A stretch of 64,000 bases of DNA from Tepidisphaera sp. Its GTDB lineage: Bacteria; Planctomycetota; Phycisphaerae; Phycisphaerales; UBA1924. The notes beneath the pieces are model-generated. The model was not told where the DNA came from. It did not search any database and worked only from the letters and a program-made list of their open reading frames with translations. Positions 17,984 to 26,023 of the stretch are shown here, one piece after another (the first letter of the stretch is position 1; each line of letters starts with the position of its first letter). The position numbers were made by a program, and so were the translations under genes. The stretch lies in contig WGNV01000007.1 of the NCBI GenBank assembly GCA_016124375.1, positions 29,975 to 93,974 on the forward strand, written 5' to 3'.

Positions 17984-20311
17984 ATGCACGTGCGACGGGC
18001 GATAGCCGCGGGGCTGGTGGTGGGCGTGACGGCGGTCGCGTCGGCGCAGCCGGTGTTCACCAGTTGGCCGGTGGAGGGGCCGGACGACACGGTGGCGGTG
18101 AGCGCGGCGCCGCTGGCGGGGTGGTATGCCGCGGGCGATTCGTACGAGGACAATGTGGAGGTGCGCGACATTCGTCAGAATCTGGTGACGAGCGTGAGCC
18201 GCGCGCAGATTCAGGCGCTGGTGCCCTGGATGAGTTTGGATGGCGGGCCGGACGGGGTGTGCTCGGTGGCGATGAGCGACACCGGGCGGCTGCTGTTCAT
18301 TCTGGTGTACGACAACACGACGCCGAGCGACGGGCAGGCAAGTGACGCGATCTTGAGGCTGGATGTGTCGACCGGCGCGCTCACGCTGTTTGCGCGGCTG
18401 GAGTTGTCGAACGACACGAGCCAGTTTCAGCGCATCGGCGCGGCGTACTACAAGGGGCGACTCTACGTCGGCTCGGCGGCGGGCGCGACGGTGCGGGTGT
18501 ACAACGCGACGTCGAACCAGACCACCGGCACGCTGGCCTCGATGACGACGATACAGGGCTCGGGCGTTCGCGGGCTGGCGATTGATCGCGAGAGCGGGAC
18601 GCTGTACGCGGCCAATGAACTGGGCGTGTATCGCGCGAGCCTGGCGACGCTGCCCTTGAGCTTCGTACCCGTGGGGGCGGCAACGGGCGTGCGCGGGCTG
18701 ACCTGGGGTGAACACTTTGGCCCTGCGAGCGGCGGTTTGCGCGGGCTCTTTGTACTGCGAGATGGAGCCGCGGGCGGGAGTGAGATTGATTTCGTCACTG
18801 CGGCGCAGGCCTCGGGCAATTCGGCCTTTTCGCTGGCGACTTACGCGACGACGGCGGGCACGTGGCATGCGCTCAGCGCGACTGCTGACGGGGCGATCAT
18901 GATCGGGGCGGACGAAGACGCGCTCATGATGCGCGACGCGAGCGACACACGGCTGAGTTTCGATGGCTGGCTCGCCGACGAGTTCGCGCAGCATGTCGCT
19001 ATCGCCAAGAGGCTGGTGTCGCCCGATGGCGAGCCGTCGGGCTGGGTGATCGATGCGGATGTGATCCCGAGCTGGTCGAGGTTTCACCCGGCGACGCCGG
19101 ACGCGGCGGGTTGGACAGTGCTGATGATGCTGGCCAGCGAGCACGTGAACGCCGACCCGCAGGCGCTGCCGGTGGTGAGGCAGGTACTGACGCGGTACGC
19201 GGGGCTGGCGAGCGACGGGATCAAGCCGAGCCGCACGGCGGACGGGATTTTCAGGCACTGGATCGACCCGCAGACGGGCGGCGTGAAGTCGGGCTGGGAC
19301 CCGGAGTACGCGACGCTGAGCACGATGAAGATCGTGCTGGCGGCGGCCCGGGCGTGGCAGATGTATCCGGACGACCCGCAGGTGGTGCGGGCGGCGTCGA
19401 GGATCATCTTCGGCGTAAAGAACTGGGGCAGTTACTTTCAGGGTGGCAGCCAGGCGCTGTATTACAAAGGTCTGGCGGGCGGCGGGCCGGACTTCAGCGT
19501 CGCGGGATATCCGTTCAACGAAGGGATTCTGTTCACCGAGCAGGCGAGTGCTCTGGGCAATGCCGGGCCTTACGGGCTGTGGATCAATCGCTCGCTGTGG
19601 CCCGTGGCGTATTACCTGGTCGGGCGGCCCATCACCGGCGCGTCAAACGGCTCGTTCCAGGCGGCGTTTCTGAGCTTGTATCCGCTGCTGCTGCAGGGCG
19701 ACTACCGCCATAGTGCGGACTGGCAGGCCCAGGTGGACAATCTGCGATGGAGCAGCGCCGCCTGGACGGACGACAACTCGCCGCGCTATTACACGGTCTT
19801 TTCGGCGGGAACCACCGAGGGGCAATGGGGCGGCTACAACGCCGACAGTCTTGGAAATCACCCGGGCGATGTGACGACGTTCACGTCGCTCGAGGCGATG
19901 TGCTCACAGACCGGCACGCCCGAGGCGGTGGGGGCGTACATGGCGTATCGCCGGGGGGCGAGAGAGCTGTTCAAGACCGGCGCGAACCTGCTGTACCGGC
20001 GTTCGAATGTCGACCCGCCTTATACCCCCGACTCTGCGGGCCTGCCTGATGTGACGCTGGGGGGGCTGGGCCTGGGCGAACTGCTTTCGCCCGGTCTTTC
20101 CGATGCGACCCTCACCGGCGCCTATCCGCGGCAGGACTCATGCCCGGTCGACGTGAATGCGGACGGCAGAATCACCATCGATGATGTTTACCAGTGCACC
20201 GCCTCGCCCATCGACGTCAACGCCGATGGTGTCGGCGACGCCCGCGACGGGCGCTGCATCAGCGCCTGGGTGCGGCGCCACGAGGCGGAGCAACTCGGCA
20301 CGCAGTGGTGA
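17984..20311 (+). CDS. Large secreted protein of unknown function with EF-hand-like C-terminus
   Basis: 775 residues from ATG 17984 (GGGAG six bases upstream; a TTG two codons earlier is less likely). The N-terminus is a signal peptide ending ASAQ. Residues about 20-340 look like a beta-propeller or similar repeat fold (repeated short strands, e.g. IGAAYYKGRLYVGSAAG). Residues about 365-700 are rich in Trp and helical, with motifs such as WDPEYATLSTMKIVLAAARA and GGYNADSLGNHPGDVTTF, suggesting an alpha/alpha-barrel as in some glycoside-active enzymes, but I cannot name a family. The C-terminus carries two Asp-rich calcium loops (VDVNADGRITIDDVY and IDVNADGVGDARDG). Confidence 0.65.
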   Translation: MHVRRAIAAGLVVGVTAVASAQPVFTSWPVEGPDDTVAVSAAPLAGWYAAGDSYEDNVEVRDIRQNLVTSVSRAQIQALVPWMSLDGGPDGVCSVAMSDTGRLLFILVYDNTTPSDGQASDAILRLDVSTGALTLFARLELSNDTSQFQRIGAAYYKGRLYVGSAAGATVRVYNATSNQTTGTLASMTTIQGSGVRGLAIDRESGTLYAANELGVYRASLATLPLSFVPVGAATGVRGLTWGEHFGPASGGLRGLFVLRDGAAGGSEIDFVTAAQASGNSAFSLATYATTAGTWHALSATADGAIMIGADEDALMMRDASDTRLSFDGWLADEFAQHVAIAKRLVSPDGEPSGWVIDADVIPSWSRFHPATPDAAGWTVLMMLASEHVNADPQALPVVRQVLTRYAGLASDGIKPSRTADGIFRHWIDPQTGGVKSGWDPEYATLSTMKIVLAAARAWQMYPDDPQVVRAASRIIFGVKNWGSYFQGGSQALYYKGLAGGGPDFSVAGYPFNEGILFTEQASALGNAGPYGLWINRSLWPVAYYLVGRPITGASNGSFQAAFLSLYPLLLQGDYRHSADWQAQVDNLRWSSAAWTDDNSPRYYTVFSAGTTEGQWGGYNADSLGNHPGDVTTFTSLEAMCSQTGTPEAVGAYMAYRRGARELFKTGANLLYRRSNVDPPYTPDSAGLPDVTLGGLGLGELLSPGLSDATLTGAYPRQDSCPVDVNADGRITIDDVYQCTASPIDVNADGVGDARDGRCISAWVRRHEAEQLGTQW

Positions 20312-20323
20312 GGCCCAACCCCG

Positions 20324-20842
20324 TCACTCGCTCGCATGGGGAGCCGTGAGGCTTGCGCCTTCGAGCTCCAGCAGGCGCTGCTTGATATGCACGCCCGCGG
20401 CGTAGCCCGTCAGGCGCCCGTCGCGCCCGATCACGCGGTGACAAGGCACGATCACGTGCCAAGGGTTGCGGCCCAGCGCTCCGCCCACCGCGCGAGCCGC
20501 GGACCTGGGTTGGCCCAGCGCAGTCGCGATCGCCGCGTACGAGGTGGTGTGCCCGCGCGGAATGCCGCTGGTCTCTCGCCACACGCTTCGCTCGAAAGGC
20601 GAGCCGCGTGCGGCGAGTGGCAGGTCGAAGACGTCGCGCTGACCCCTGGCGAACTCGTCGAGTTGCATGAGGAGCGTGACAACGGCGGGCGGGGTGGGCA
20701 TGGGCATTTGCCCGGGGGGATCGGTCGTGAATGTAACCTGGGTGAGATCACCCGTGGCGTCGATGCACACGCGCATCGGACCAAGCGGTGTTTCGAGGCT
20801 CCAGGATTGAGCGGTTTCGTCGATCGGTTGGGCGTGGTTCAT
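20324..20842 (-). CDS. ogt: Methylated-DNA--[protein]-cysteine S-methyltransferase
   Basis: Suicide repair protein that removes O6-alkyl groups from guanine. 172 residues from ATG 20842 (AAAGG eight bases upstream). The active-site motif is PCHRV with acceptor Cys134, preceded by the Asn hinge region NPWHVIV and the RSAARAVGGALGRN helix that carries the arginine finger. Its start overlaps the stop of the Ada-AlkA gene by ATGA, so the two are translationally coupled and together repair alkylated bases. Confidence 0.95.
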   Translation of the reverse strand: MNHAQPIDETAQSWSLETPLGPMRVCIDATGDLTQVTFTTDPPGQMPMPTPPAVVTLLMQLDEFARGQRDVFDLPLAARGSPFERSVWRETSGIPRGHTTSYAAIATALGQPRSAARAVGGALGRNPWHVIVPCHRVIGRDGRLTGYAAGVHIKQRLLELEGASLTAPHASE

Positions 20843-22413
20843 GCGTGGGCCTTTCGAGAAGTGGAGCGGGTGCGAGCCCGAGGCGAGTGGGCGCGTCTCG
20901 GTGGTGTCTGAGTATTCGTGAGACCCTCGCTGGCGCTTCGGGCTCGTTCGGAATCCAGTGTCAGCAAGTTCCACGCGTGCATCGCGGCGTATGCACGCCA
21001 CGGGCGCCAGCGTTCCGCGTGCAGCAACGCGGCCTTGGGCGAGAGCGCGCCGGCCCTGGCCAGCATCCTGCGCAGCACCAGGTCGCCTGCTGGGAACGCG
21101 TCGGGCCAGCGAAGCGCCCGCATGGCGATGTACTGGGCCGTCCAGTCGCCGATTCCCGGATTGTCGCGGAGGGTGGCGATGGCGGCTTCGGGCTCGGGCG
21201 TCGCGAGCAGGGGCAGTGTTCCGGCGTCGGCGCGGGCCGCGAGTCGGGCGAGACACTCCGCCCGCGCGCCGGTGAGGCCGAGCTTGGCGAGGGTGCTGGC
21301 TCCGGCGGTGGCCAGTGTGCGCGGGCTGGGCGTGAGGTGCGTGAGGCCTGCGATGGGTGTGTGGATCGGTTCGCCGAAGGTGCCGGCCACGCGTCCGGCG
21401 AGCGTGCGAGCCGCGGCGACTGAGACCTGTTGCCCAAGGACCGCCCGGCAGGCGAGTTCGAAGCCATCCACACATCCGGGCACGCGCAGCCCGGGGTTGG
21501 CCCGCACGCTGGGCTCGAGCATCGGATCGGCCCCGAGCACGCTTGAAATGACATCGGGTCGGGCGTCCAGATCAAAGAGGCGGCGGATGCTCCCGATGAG
21601 GGCGGCGGCGTGCGGCGCGAGAATCTCGGCGCACTCCACCCGCAGCCGTCCGGTGCCTGGCGAGGCGCTGGCCCGAAACCACCCCGGTTTGGCCCGGGGC
21701 GAAATGCGCCAAGTGCGGGCGTAGGTGAGGCCTTGCACTATTTCGACGCCGGGAATCGCCCGCACGTCAAGGAAAGCGAGCAGCCGCGCCCAGTCCAGCG
21801 GTTCGCGGTACTCGAGCGTGAATGCGAATCCGCCCGTGGAGGGAGGAGGCGTGGACCGGGCTCGCAACTGGGTGGGCGTCAGGGCGTATCGGCTCTTGAG
21901 CGTGCCCTGAAGGCGACGAACGCTGCCGAAGCCGCTGGCCAGCGCGATGTCGGTGATGTGCAGGCTCGTGTCGGTGAGCAGGTGCTTGGCGATGAGCAGG
22001 CGGGTGGTCTGCACCAGTTGCATGGGCGCAACGCCCAGTGTGTCGCTCACGAGCCGCCGGAAGTGCCGGGGCGAGAGACCCGAGGCGGACGCGAGCGAAT
22101 CGAGCGACATGCCGGCCCGTAGCGATCCGGAGCGGATCTGCTGCACGGCCCATGCCGCCACGCGCTGGGGCTGATCCACCGGCGACTGCCCGGGCGCGCG
22201 CTCGGGGCGGCAGCGCAGGCATGGGCGAAAGCCCGCGGCCTCGGCGCTGGCGGACGACGCAAAGAACCGGCAGTTCCGCGATCGCGGGGTGCGCGAGGGG
22301 CACATCGGGCGGCAGTACACCCCGGTGGTCTTGACACCGGTGAAGAACACGCCGTCGAATCGGGCGTCGCGGGCGGCGAGAGCGGCATGGCACTGGTCGT
22401 GGTCCAGGTGCAT
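20839..22413 (-). CDS. Ada-AlkA fusion: methylphosphotriester sensor, AraC-type regulator and 3-methyladenine DNA glycosylase
   Basis: Bifunctional alkylation-response protein of 524 residues. Residues 1-75 are the Ada zinc domain with Cys34, Cys38, Cys65 and Cys68 (YCRPMC, CLRC); Cys34 would be the methyl acceptor. An AraC-type helix-turn-helix follows (about 85-185). The rest is AlkA: an N-terminal beta domain, ACRAVLGQQVSVAAARTLAG and the helix-hairpin-helix NPGIGDWTAQY with catalytic Asp444 in PAGD. The last ~37 residues (from about 488) are encoded by dispersed repeat DNA and are not part of the family. The start at 22413 gives the usual N-terminus; an ATG at 22464 is also possible. It probably activates its own operon after methylation. 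Confidence 0.93.
   Translation of the reverse strand: MHLDHDQCHAALAARDARFDGVFFTGVKTTGVYCRPMCPSRTPRSRNCRFFASSASAEAAGFRPCLRCRPERAPGQSPVDQPQRVAAWAVQQIRSGSLRAGMSLDSLASASGLSPRHFRRLVSDTLGVAPMQLVQTTRLLIAKHLLTDTSLHITDIALASGFGSVRRLQGTLKSRYALTPTQLRARSTPPPSTGGFAFTLEYREPLDWARLLAFLDVRAIPGVEIVQGLTYARTWRISPRAKPGWFRASASPGTGRLRVECAEILAPHAAALIGSIRRLFDLDARPDVISSVLGADPMLEPSVRANPGLRVPGCVDGFELACRAVLGQQVSVAAARTLAGRVAGTFGEPIHTPIAGLTHLTPSPRTLATAGASTLAKLGLTGARAECLARLAARADAGTLPLLATPEPEAAIATLRDNPGIGDWTAQYIAMRALRWPDAFPAGDLVLRRMLARAGALSPKAALLHAERWRPWRAYAAMHAWNLLTLDSERARSASEGLTNTQTPPRRAHSPRARTRSTSRKAHA
20860..20962. repeat. Dispersed repeat region including the inverted 27-bp copy 2
   Basis: Contains GAGACCCTCGCTGGCGCTTC followed by GGGCTCG (20920-20946), the reverse complement of the copy at 17691 with two mismatches, and a nearby gagcccgaggcgag partner at 20874. 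It encodes the C-terminal tail of the Ada-AlkA protein. Confidence 0.65.
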
Positions 22414-22811
22414 CGCGGAGAAGATAGCCGTGGGGTGAAGCACACGTGCGACACTTTCGGCCATGAGAGTGCGGGTGTGACTTTGGGGGCTGATCAGGCG
22501 GCGGAGCGAGGCGGGCCGGCGCGAATCCGGTGATTTCGCCCGGATTCGAGCGGTACGCCAAGTGGCGAAGATACAGACGGCACCGCGTATGGCAGAGCCG
22601 TGCGAGGATGATTCTTGAATGAACTCGAACGGCCTGCAACGCACAGGAGAAGCTTGCGAGTTGCCGATTTGGACGGAAGCCACCGGAGTGTGGCGGTCGC
22701 ATGTGTCCGCAGCGTACCCAGTGGTCGCGGCGGGATGTCGAGCCGCGACACTCCGGCGGAGGCACGAGCCGCGATCCTGGGTAGACGGGCGCGGTGTCTT
22801 GAGGTCAGGGG
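22414..22811. other. Intergenic region upstream of the Ada-AlkA gene
   Basis: 398 bp between two minus-strand genes. It should hold the promoter (and the Ada operator) of the repair operon and the end of the cobalt-hydratase operon transcript. I see no clear gene, terminator or repeat. Confidence 0.35.
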
Positions 22812-23324
22812 TCAAGCGGGCGAGAGCGAGAACCGTTGAAACACGAGGCGCTGAAGGAGAAGTGGAAGGGGCGAAAGCGATCCAGCGTCGCGGCACGCGA
22901 TGGCCCAGCCCGCCAAGACCGCGTAGTCGATGTCATGCGTGAGCGGCCCGAGCCAGAGGGTTTGATCCGGGAATATCAGCATGGCCACGTTGGCCATGGC
23001 GCAAGGGCCGAGACATCCCGAGATGGAGAGTTGGACCGTGGTGCCCAGTTTCTCCAGCTTCCAGAGGGCTTTGAGTTCGTCGAGGGGAACGCCGGGGCGG
23101 TTCTTGTCGGTGCGGCCGCAGCAGCAGCCGCTGCAGAGCACGACTTGCGCACGCTGCAGGGTGCAGCGGCCCGGTGACTTCGGGGCGGGCGGCGCGTCGG
23201 AGGCGATGGAGTGAGGGAAGGACTGATTGGCACTCCGCGTCCGGGAATCCTCGTGGGCCAAGGGCGGCGAGAGGACGGAACTGAGCGCGGGTGCCTGGGT
23301 GTGGGCGAGGGTGGCCGCATTCAT
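22812..23324 (-). CDS. CxxCCC-type thioredoxin-like [2Fe-2S] ferredoxin domain protein
   Basis: 170 residues from ATG 23324 (AAGG eight bases upstream). A poorly conserved N-terminal 55 residues precedes a thioredoxin-like iron-sulphur domain with Cys64, Cys67, Cys68, Cys69 (CSGCCCGR) and Cys104, Cys108 (SGCLGPCAMANV). This arrangement is known for small [2Fe-2S] proteins linked to cobalt and corrin metabolism; here its start overlaps the stop of the hydratase beta-like gene, making it the last gene of the operon. It may deliver electrons or assist cobalt insertion and cysteine oxidation in the hydratase; that is inference. Confidence 0.7.
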   Translation of the reverse strand: MNAATLAHTQAPALSSVLSPPLAHEDSRTRSANQSFPHSIASDAPPAPKSPGRCTLQRAQVVLCSGCCCGRTDKNRPGVPLDELKALWKLEKLGTTVQLSISGCLGPCAMANVAMLIFPDQTLWLGPLTHDIDYAVLAGWAIACRDAGSLSPLPLLLQRLVFQRFSLSPA

Positions 23325-23656
23325 GGCAGCACCTTGGAGTGGCGGGCGGCGACTTCGTCCATGCGTTTGGCCAGTTCGTCGGGGGCGAGGATGCGCTTCT
23401 GGAACAGGATGACGGCGAAGGTAGCGATCCAGCGCTCGTAGTAGGTGAGTGCGCCGACCATCTCGGCGCCCAGCGCCTCGACGCCCCGGCGCTTTTCCTC
23501 GGTGTTGATGATCTTGTGGAAGTCCAGCACGTCGGCGAGGGCGTGGCAGCGTTTTTCCCATGGTTCGAGGGGGTGGTCGGTCCGACGGATGGCCTCGGCG
23601 GGGAGGCCCCCGATGTCGTTGGGCAGACGACGCAGGAGTTCTTCGGAGTGGTTCAT
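23321..23656 (-). CDS. Nitrile hydratase beta-subunit N-terminal half (or activator-type homologue)
   Basis: 111 residues that match only the N-terminal helical half of nitrile hydratase beta subunits: NDIGGLPAEAI..., then EPWEKRCHALADVL and ALTYYERWIATFAVILFQKRIL..DEL. A full beta subunit is about 220 residues; the missing C-terminal half is encoded by the gene at 24330. In thiocyanate hydrolase and toyocamycin nitrile hydratase the beta subunit is likewise split. The alternative is a P14K-type cobalt activator, which shares this fold; the presence of a separate beta C-half argues for split beta. Overlaps both neighbours by 4 bp. Confidence 0.8.
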   Translation of the reverse strand: MNHSEELLRRLPNDIGGLPAEAIRRTDHPLEPWEKRCHALADVLDFHKIINTEEKRRGVEALGAEMVGALTYYERWIATFAVILFQKRILAPDELAKRMDEVAARHSKVLP

Positions 23657-24333
23657 GCTTCACCATCGCTTTCGGTGAGGGGTTGGGAGTCGAGGGTCAC
23701 AACGCCGATCATGGCGTCGCGGGTGACGAGGGCGGCCAGAGCCTCTTCGCTCCAGCCGTCGGTGCCGGCGGGGCGCCGCGGAAGAACCAGGAAGCGGACT
23801 TGGGCGGTCGAGTCGCTCACGCGGATCTCGACGTCCGCCGGAATGACGGTGCCGAACTCGGCAAGCACGGCCCGTGGCTCTTTCACGGCCCGGGCCCGGT
23901 AGGGCTTAGCCTTGTACCAGTCGGGCGGCAGGCCCAGCACCGGGCGCGGGTAGCACGAGCACAGCGTGCACACGATCAGGTTGTGGCACGTTTCGGTGTT
24001 TTCGAGCACGATCAGTTCGGTGTCGTCGTAAAAGCTGATGCCGAAGTCCTCGCAGGCTTTGCGGCCGTTGGTGAGCAGCCGGGCGCGAAAGTCGGGATCG
24101 ACCCAGGCCCGGGCCACCACCTTGGCTCCCAGTGCGGGCGAGCGCGAGTCGAGCACTTCGATCTGGCGGCGAATCTCGCCCGGGCCGATCAGTTGCTTCT
24201 CGATCAGCAGCTCTCGCACGGCGATCTCCATCACTTCGTAGTAGCCGGGCGGGGCTTCGGAGGCGTCGGCGCAGGGAGTGTGGTCGTGGGTGACTTCGTG
24301 GGAATGATCGTGCGGGTGGGGGTGTGTGCTCAC
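23653..24333 (-). CDS. Cobalt-type nitrile hydratase alpha / thiocyanate hydrolase gamma subunit
   Basis: Catalytic subunit of 226 residues carrying the metal site. The claw motif is VCTLCSC with Cys122, Cys125, Ser126 and Cys127; Thr rather than Ser after the first Cys is the hallmark of non-corrin cobalt enzymes, and the second and third Cys are normally oxidised to sulphinic and sulphenic acid. The following PVLGLPPDWYKAKPYRARAV and EPRAVLAEFG are also conserved. The N-terminus is His-rich (MSTHPHPHDHSHEVTHDH), a possible metal-collecting tail. Substrate (nitrile, thiocyanate or other) cannot be decided from sequence. Starts and ends overlap neighbours by 4 bp. Confidence 0.9.
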   Translation of the reverse strand: MSTHPHPHDHSHEVTHDHTPCADASEAPPGYYEVMEIAVRELLIEKQLIGPGEIRRQIEVLDSRSPALGAKVVARAWVDPDFRARLLTNGRKACEDFGISFYDDTELIVLENTETCHNLIVCTLCSCYPRPVLGLPPDWYKAKPYRARAVKEPRAVLAEFGTVIPADVEIRVSDSTAQVRFLVLPRRPAGTDGWSEEALAALVTRDAMIGVVTLDSQPLTESDGEA

Positions 24334-24698
24334 GTGGAACTCCTTTCGAGCCAGGTTTCAAAGACTTCGATTCGCAGGTTGTCGGCGGGGGAGCCCGCGT
24401 AGCCGGGCCAGAGTGCCGTCAGCGGAATCGCGACGCGGTAGTAGTGACCTTTGGACCCGGCGTTGTGGCCGAAGCCTTCGATCTCGTTGTTGACGGCCAT
24501 GGGGGTGATGACCGACTCAACGACGCCGTCGCATCCTCGGATGTATCGCGGCACGCGGTAGTGCCCGACGGGGAAGCGGACGCCGATGCGAACCGGGTCG
24601 CCCGGGCGGAAGGCGGGCGCTTCGCCCAGGGCCAGGACAACACTTGTGACGGGGCGAAACGGTGGGCGGGGGTCAGGCTCAGACGGTGATGGGTGCAT
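24330..24698 (-). CDS. Nitrile hydratase beta-subunit C-terminal half (SH3-like)
   Basis: 122 residues corresponding to the SH3-like C-terminal half of nitrile hydratase beta: FRPGDPVRIGVRFPVGHYR, PRYIRGCDGVVESVITP and a C-terminal LRIEVFETWLE. A Pro-rich N-terminus precedes it. With the gene at 23321 it would rebuild a complete beta subunit, giving a three-subunit enzyme as in thiocyanate hydrolase. It lies between the transporter gene, which it overlaps by about 20 bp, and the alpha gene, which it overlaps by 4 bp. Confidence 0.85.
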   Translation of the reverse strand: MHPSPSEPDPRPPFRPVTSVVLALGEAPAFRPGDPVRIGVRFPVGHYRVPRYIRGCDGVVESVITPMAVNNEIEGFGHNAGSKGHYYRVAIPLTALWPGYAGSPADNLRIEVFETWLERSST

Positions 24699-25473
24699 GG
24701 CGTGTCTCCGAAAGGTGGGAGGTGGTGGACGGGCGCGTGTGTGCCAGATCGGCGGGCTGGGGGATGGAGAGGGGCACGTGAGGTGCGCGGCGAACCCAGA
24801 CGCGGAAAGCGATGACGACTGCGACCAGCGTCAGGCCGAGAGGGAGCGTGAAGCCAGCGAGGTCGATGCCGGCGAGTTCGGCGCCGGCGAGTCCGAAGGA
24901 GTACGCCACCACGATGATGCCGAGCCAGCGAGAAGCGGCCCGGGCGTTGACGGCGCCGTTGGCGGCCATGGCCTGGGTGCTGGCGGCCAAGTAGCCGTCG
25001 AGCCCATCGACGATGATCATGCCGGCGCTGAATGCCAGGCCCACGAGCCAGGGGCTTGAGTCGCCTGCCAGCACCAGCACGGAGAGCTGGGAACTGGTCT
25101 CGAATCCCGCGGCGAGAATCATGCCCAGCAGCACCGGGCGGCTGACGAGGGCGAGCGAGGCGGGCAGGCGGTGGGTGTGTGAGCCGGCTGGATGTGAGGC
25201 AGAGGAACGCGGGGCGGGCCTGAAGATCTGCCACAGATTGAAAAGGCCGACGAGAATGAGCGCCCAGGGGCCCAGGAACGCGGCTCTCCCCGCGAGCATT
25301 TCTCCAACGCCCGCGGTCAGGGCGGTCACGACCAGCCCGTGACCGATCGCGAAGTAGAGTCCGTTGGTGACGCGGGGGCGAACTCGACTCAGGCCATCGA
25401 TCGCGGTCAGATGATCCGGGTCAGCCCCGTGCCGGAGGCCGAGGCAGAATGCCAGTGTGAATGCGGAGTTCAT
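24679..25473 (-). CDS. Nickel/cobalt transporter family (NiCoT/UreH-like) permease
   Basis: Integral membrane metal permease of 264 residues. Start at 25473 is supported by GAGGAG nine bases upstream, preferred to the ATG at 25500. The first helix ends in LRHGADPDHLTAIDG, the RHxxDxDH-type metal-selectivity signature of nickel/cobalt transporters. About seven to eight hydrophobic segments follow, e.g. GPWALILVGLFNLWQIF and PVLLGMILAAGFETSSQL, with a His-containing loop (GSHTHRLP). First gene of the operon with the cobalt-type hydratase, so cobalt supply is the likely task. No cobalamin-riboswitch box was seen upstream. Confidence 0.85.
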   Translation of the reverse strand: MNSAFTLAFCLGLRHGADPDHLTAIDGLSRVRPRVTNGLYFAIGHGLVVTALTAGVGEMLAGRAAFLGPWALILVGLFNLWQIFRPAPRSSASHPAGSHTHRLPASLALVSRPVLLGMILAAGFETSSQLSVLVLAGDSSPWLVGLAFSAGMIIVDGLDGYLAASTQAMAANGAVNARAASRWLGIIVVAYSFGLAGAELAGIDLAGFTLPLGLTLVAVVIAFRVWVRRAPHVPLSIPQPADLAHTRPSTTSHLSETRHAPITV

Positions 25474-25597
25474 GAAATGAGGCTCCTCGACCTGGTCCAT
25501 GCGGGCTCGGAACGGTCATGACTCTGGGCGTGGCGTGCTGACACGAGCGTCGGGATCGGCTTGGCCGCCAAGCCAGGGCGGTTGGTTCAGCGGCTGA

Positions 25598-25915
25598 TCA
25601 CGGGGGCCATGAGGCGATCGGACGGAGCCAGCGCGCTTCACGTTCAACGCGAAGCTCGACCAGCCTTCGCTCATAGAAGTCCCAGTAGGGCTTGGTCCGC
25701 ACGTCGCGCAGGTACTGCTCGCGGCTCAAGCTCCAGGTTTCGTAGACCAGCAGTTCGCCCGGGCGATCGACGTCATCGTGAAGAACGGCACTGACGAACC
25801 CGGGTTCCTTTGAGAGCCTCTCGAAGAGATCGATGACCAGGCTTCTGAGCGAGCTCGCATCTTGAGAGACATTGGCGAGAGTCAGGCGCAACGAGACAGC
25901 GGTCAGGGAAGGCAT
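25598..25915 (-). CDS. Antibiotic-biosynthesis-monooxygenase (ABM)-fold protein
   Basis: Small ferredoxin-like dimeric alpha+beta barrel protein of 105 residues. Family signs are the N-terminal strand, DLFERLSKEPGFVSAVLHDD, then ELLVYETWSLSREQYLRDV and the Trp-rich end. Such proteins act as cofactor-less quinol oxygenases or on reactive carbonyls; the substrate is unknown. It is separated from the transporter operon by 124 bp and begins a run of detoxification-type enzymes on the minus strand. Confidence 0.75.
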   Translation of the reverse strand: MPSLTAVSLRLTLANVSQDASSLRSLVIDLFERLSKEPGFVSAVLHDDVDRPGELLVYETWSLSREQYLRDVRTKPYWDFYERRLVELRVEREARWLRPIASWPP

Positions 25916-26023
25916 ACGACTTCTCCTTGAAGAAGCTCAGCGATGGGATGAGACATGGGCAGCAGTGAGGCTTGAGCGGCGGGGGCTTTCCGGCGGGGTC
26001 GGGCCTACTTGGCGAGCACGTAC

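Noticed and set aside
23321..23656. P14K-type cobalt activator instead of beta N-half
   Set aside because: Possible by fold, but a separate beta C-half in the same operon leaves the complex incomplete without this gene, so split beta is preferred.
25474..25597. Cobalamin riboswitch upstream of the Ni/Co transporter
   Set aside because: The gap is only 124 bp and no B12-box-like sequence is visible on the minus strand.
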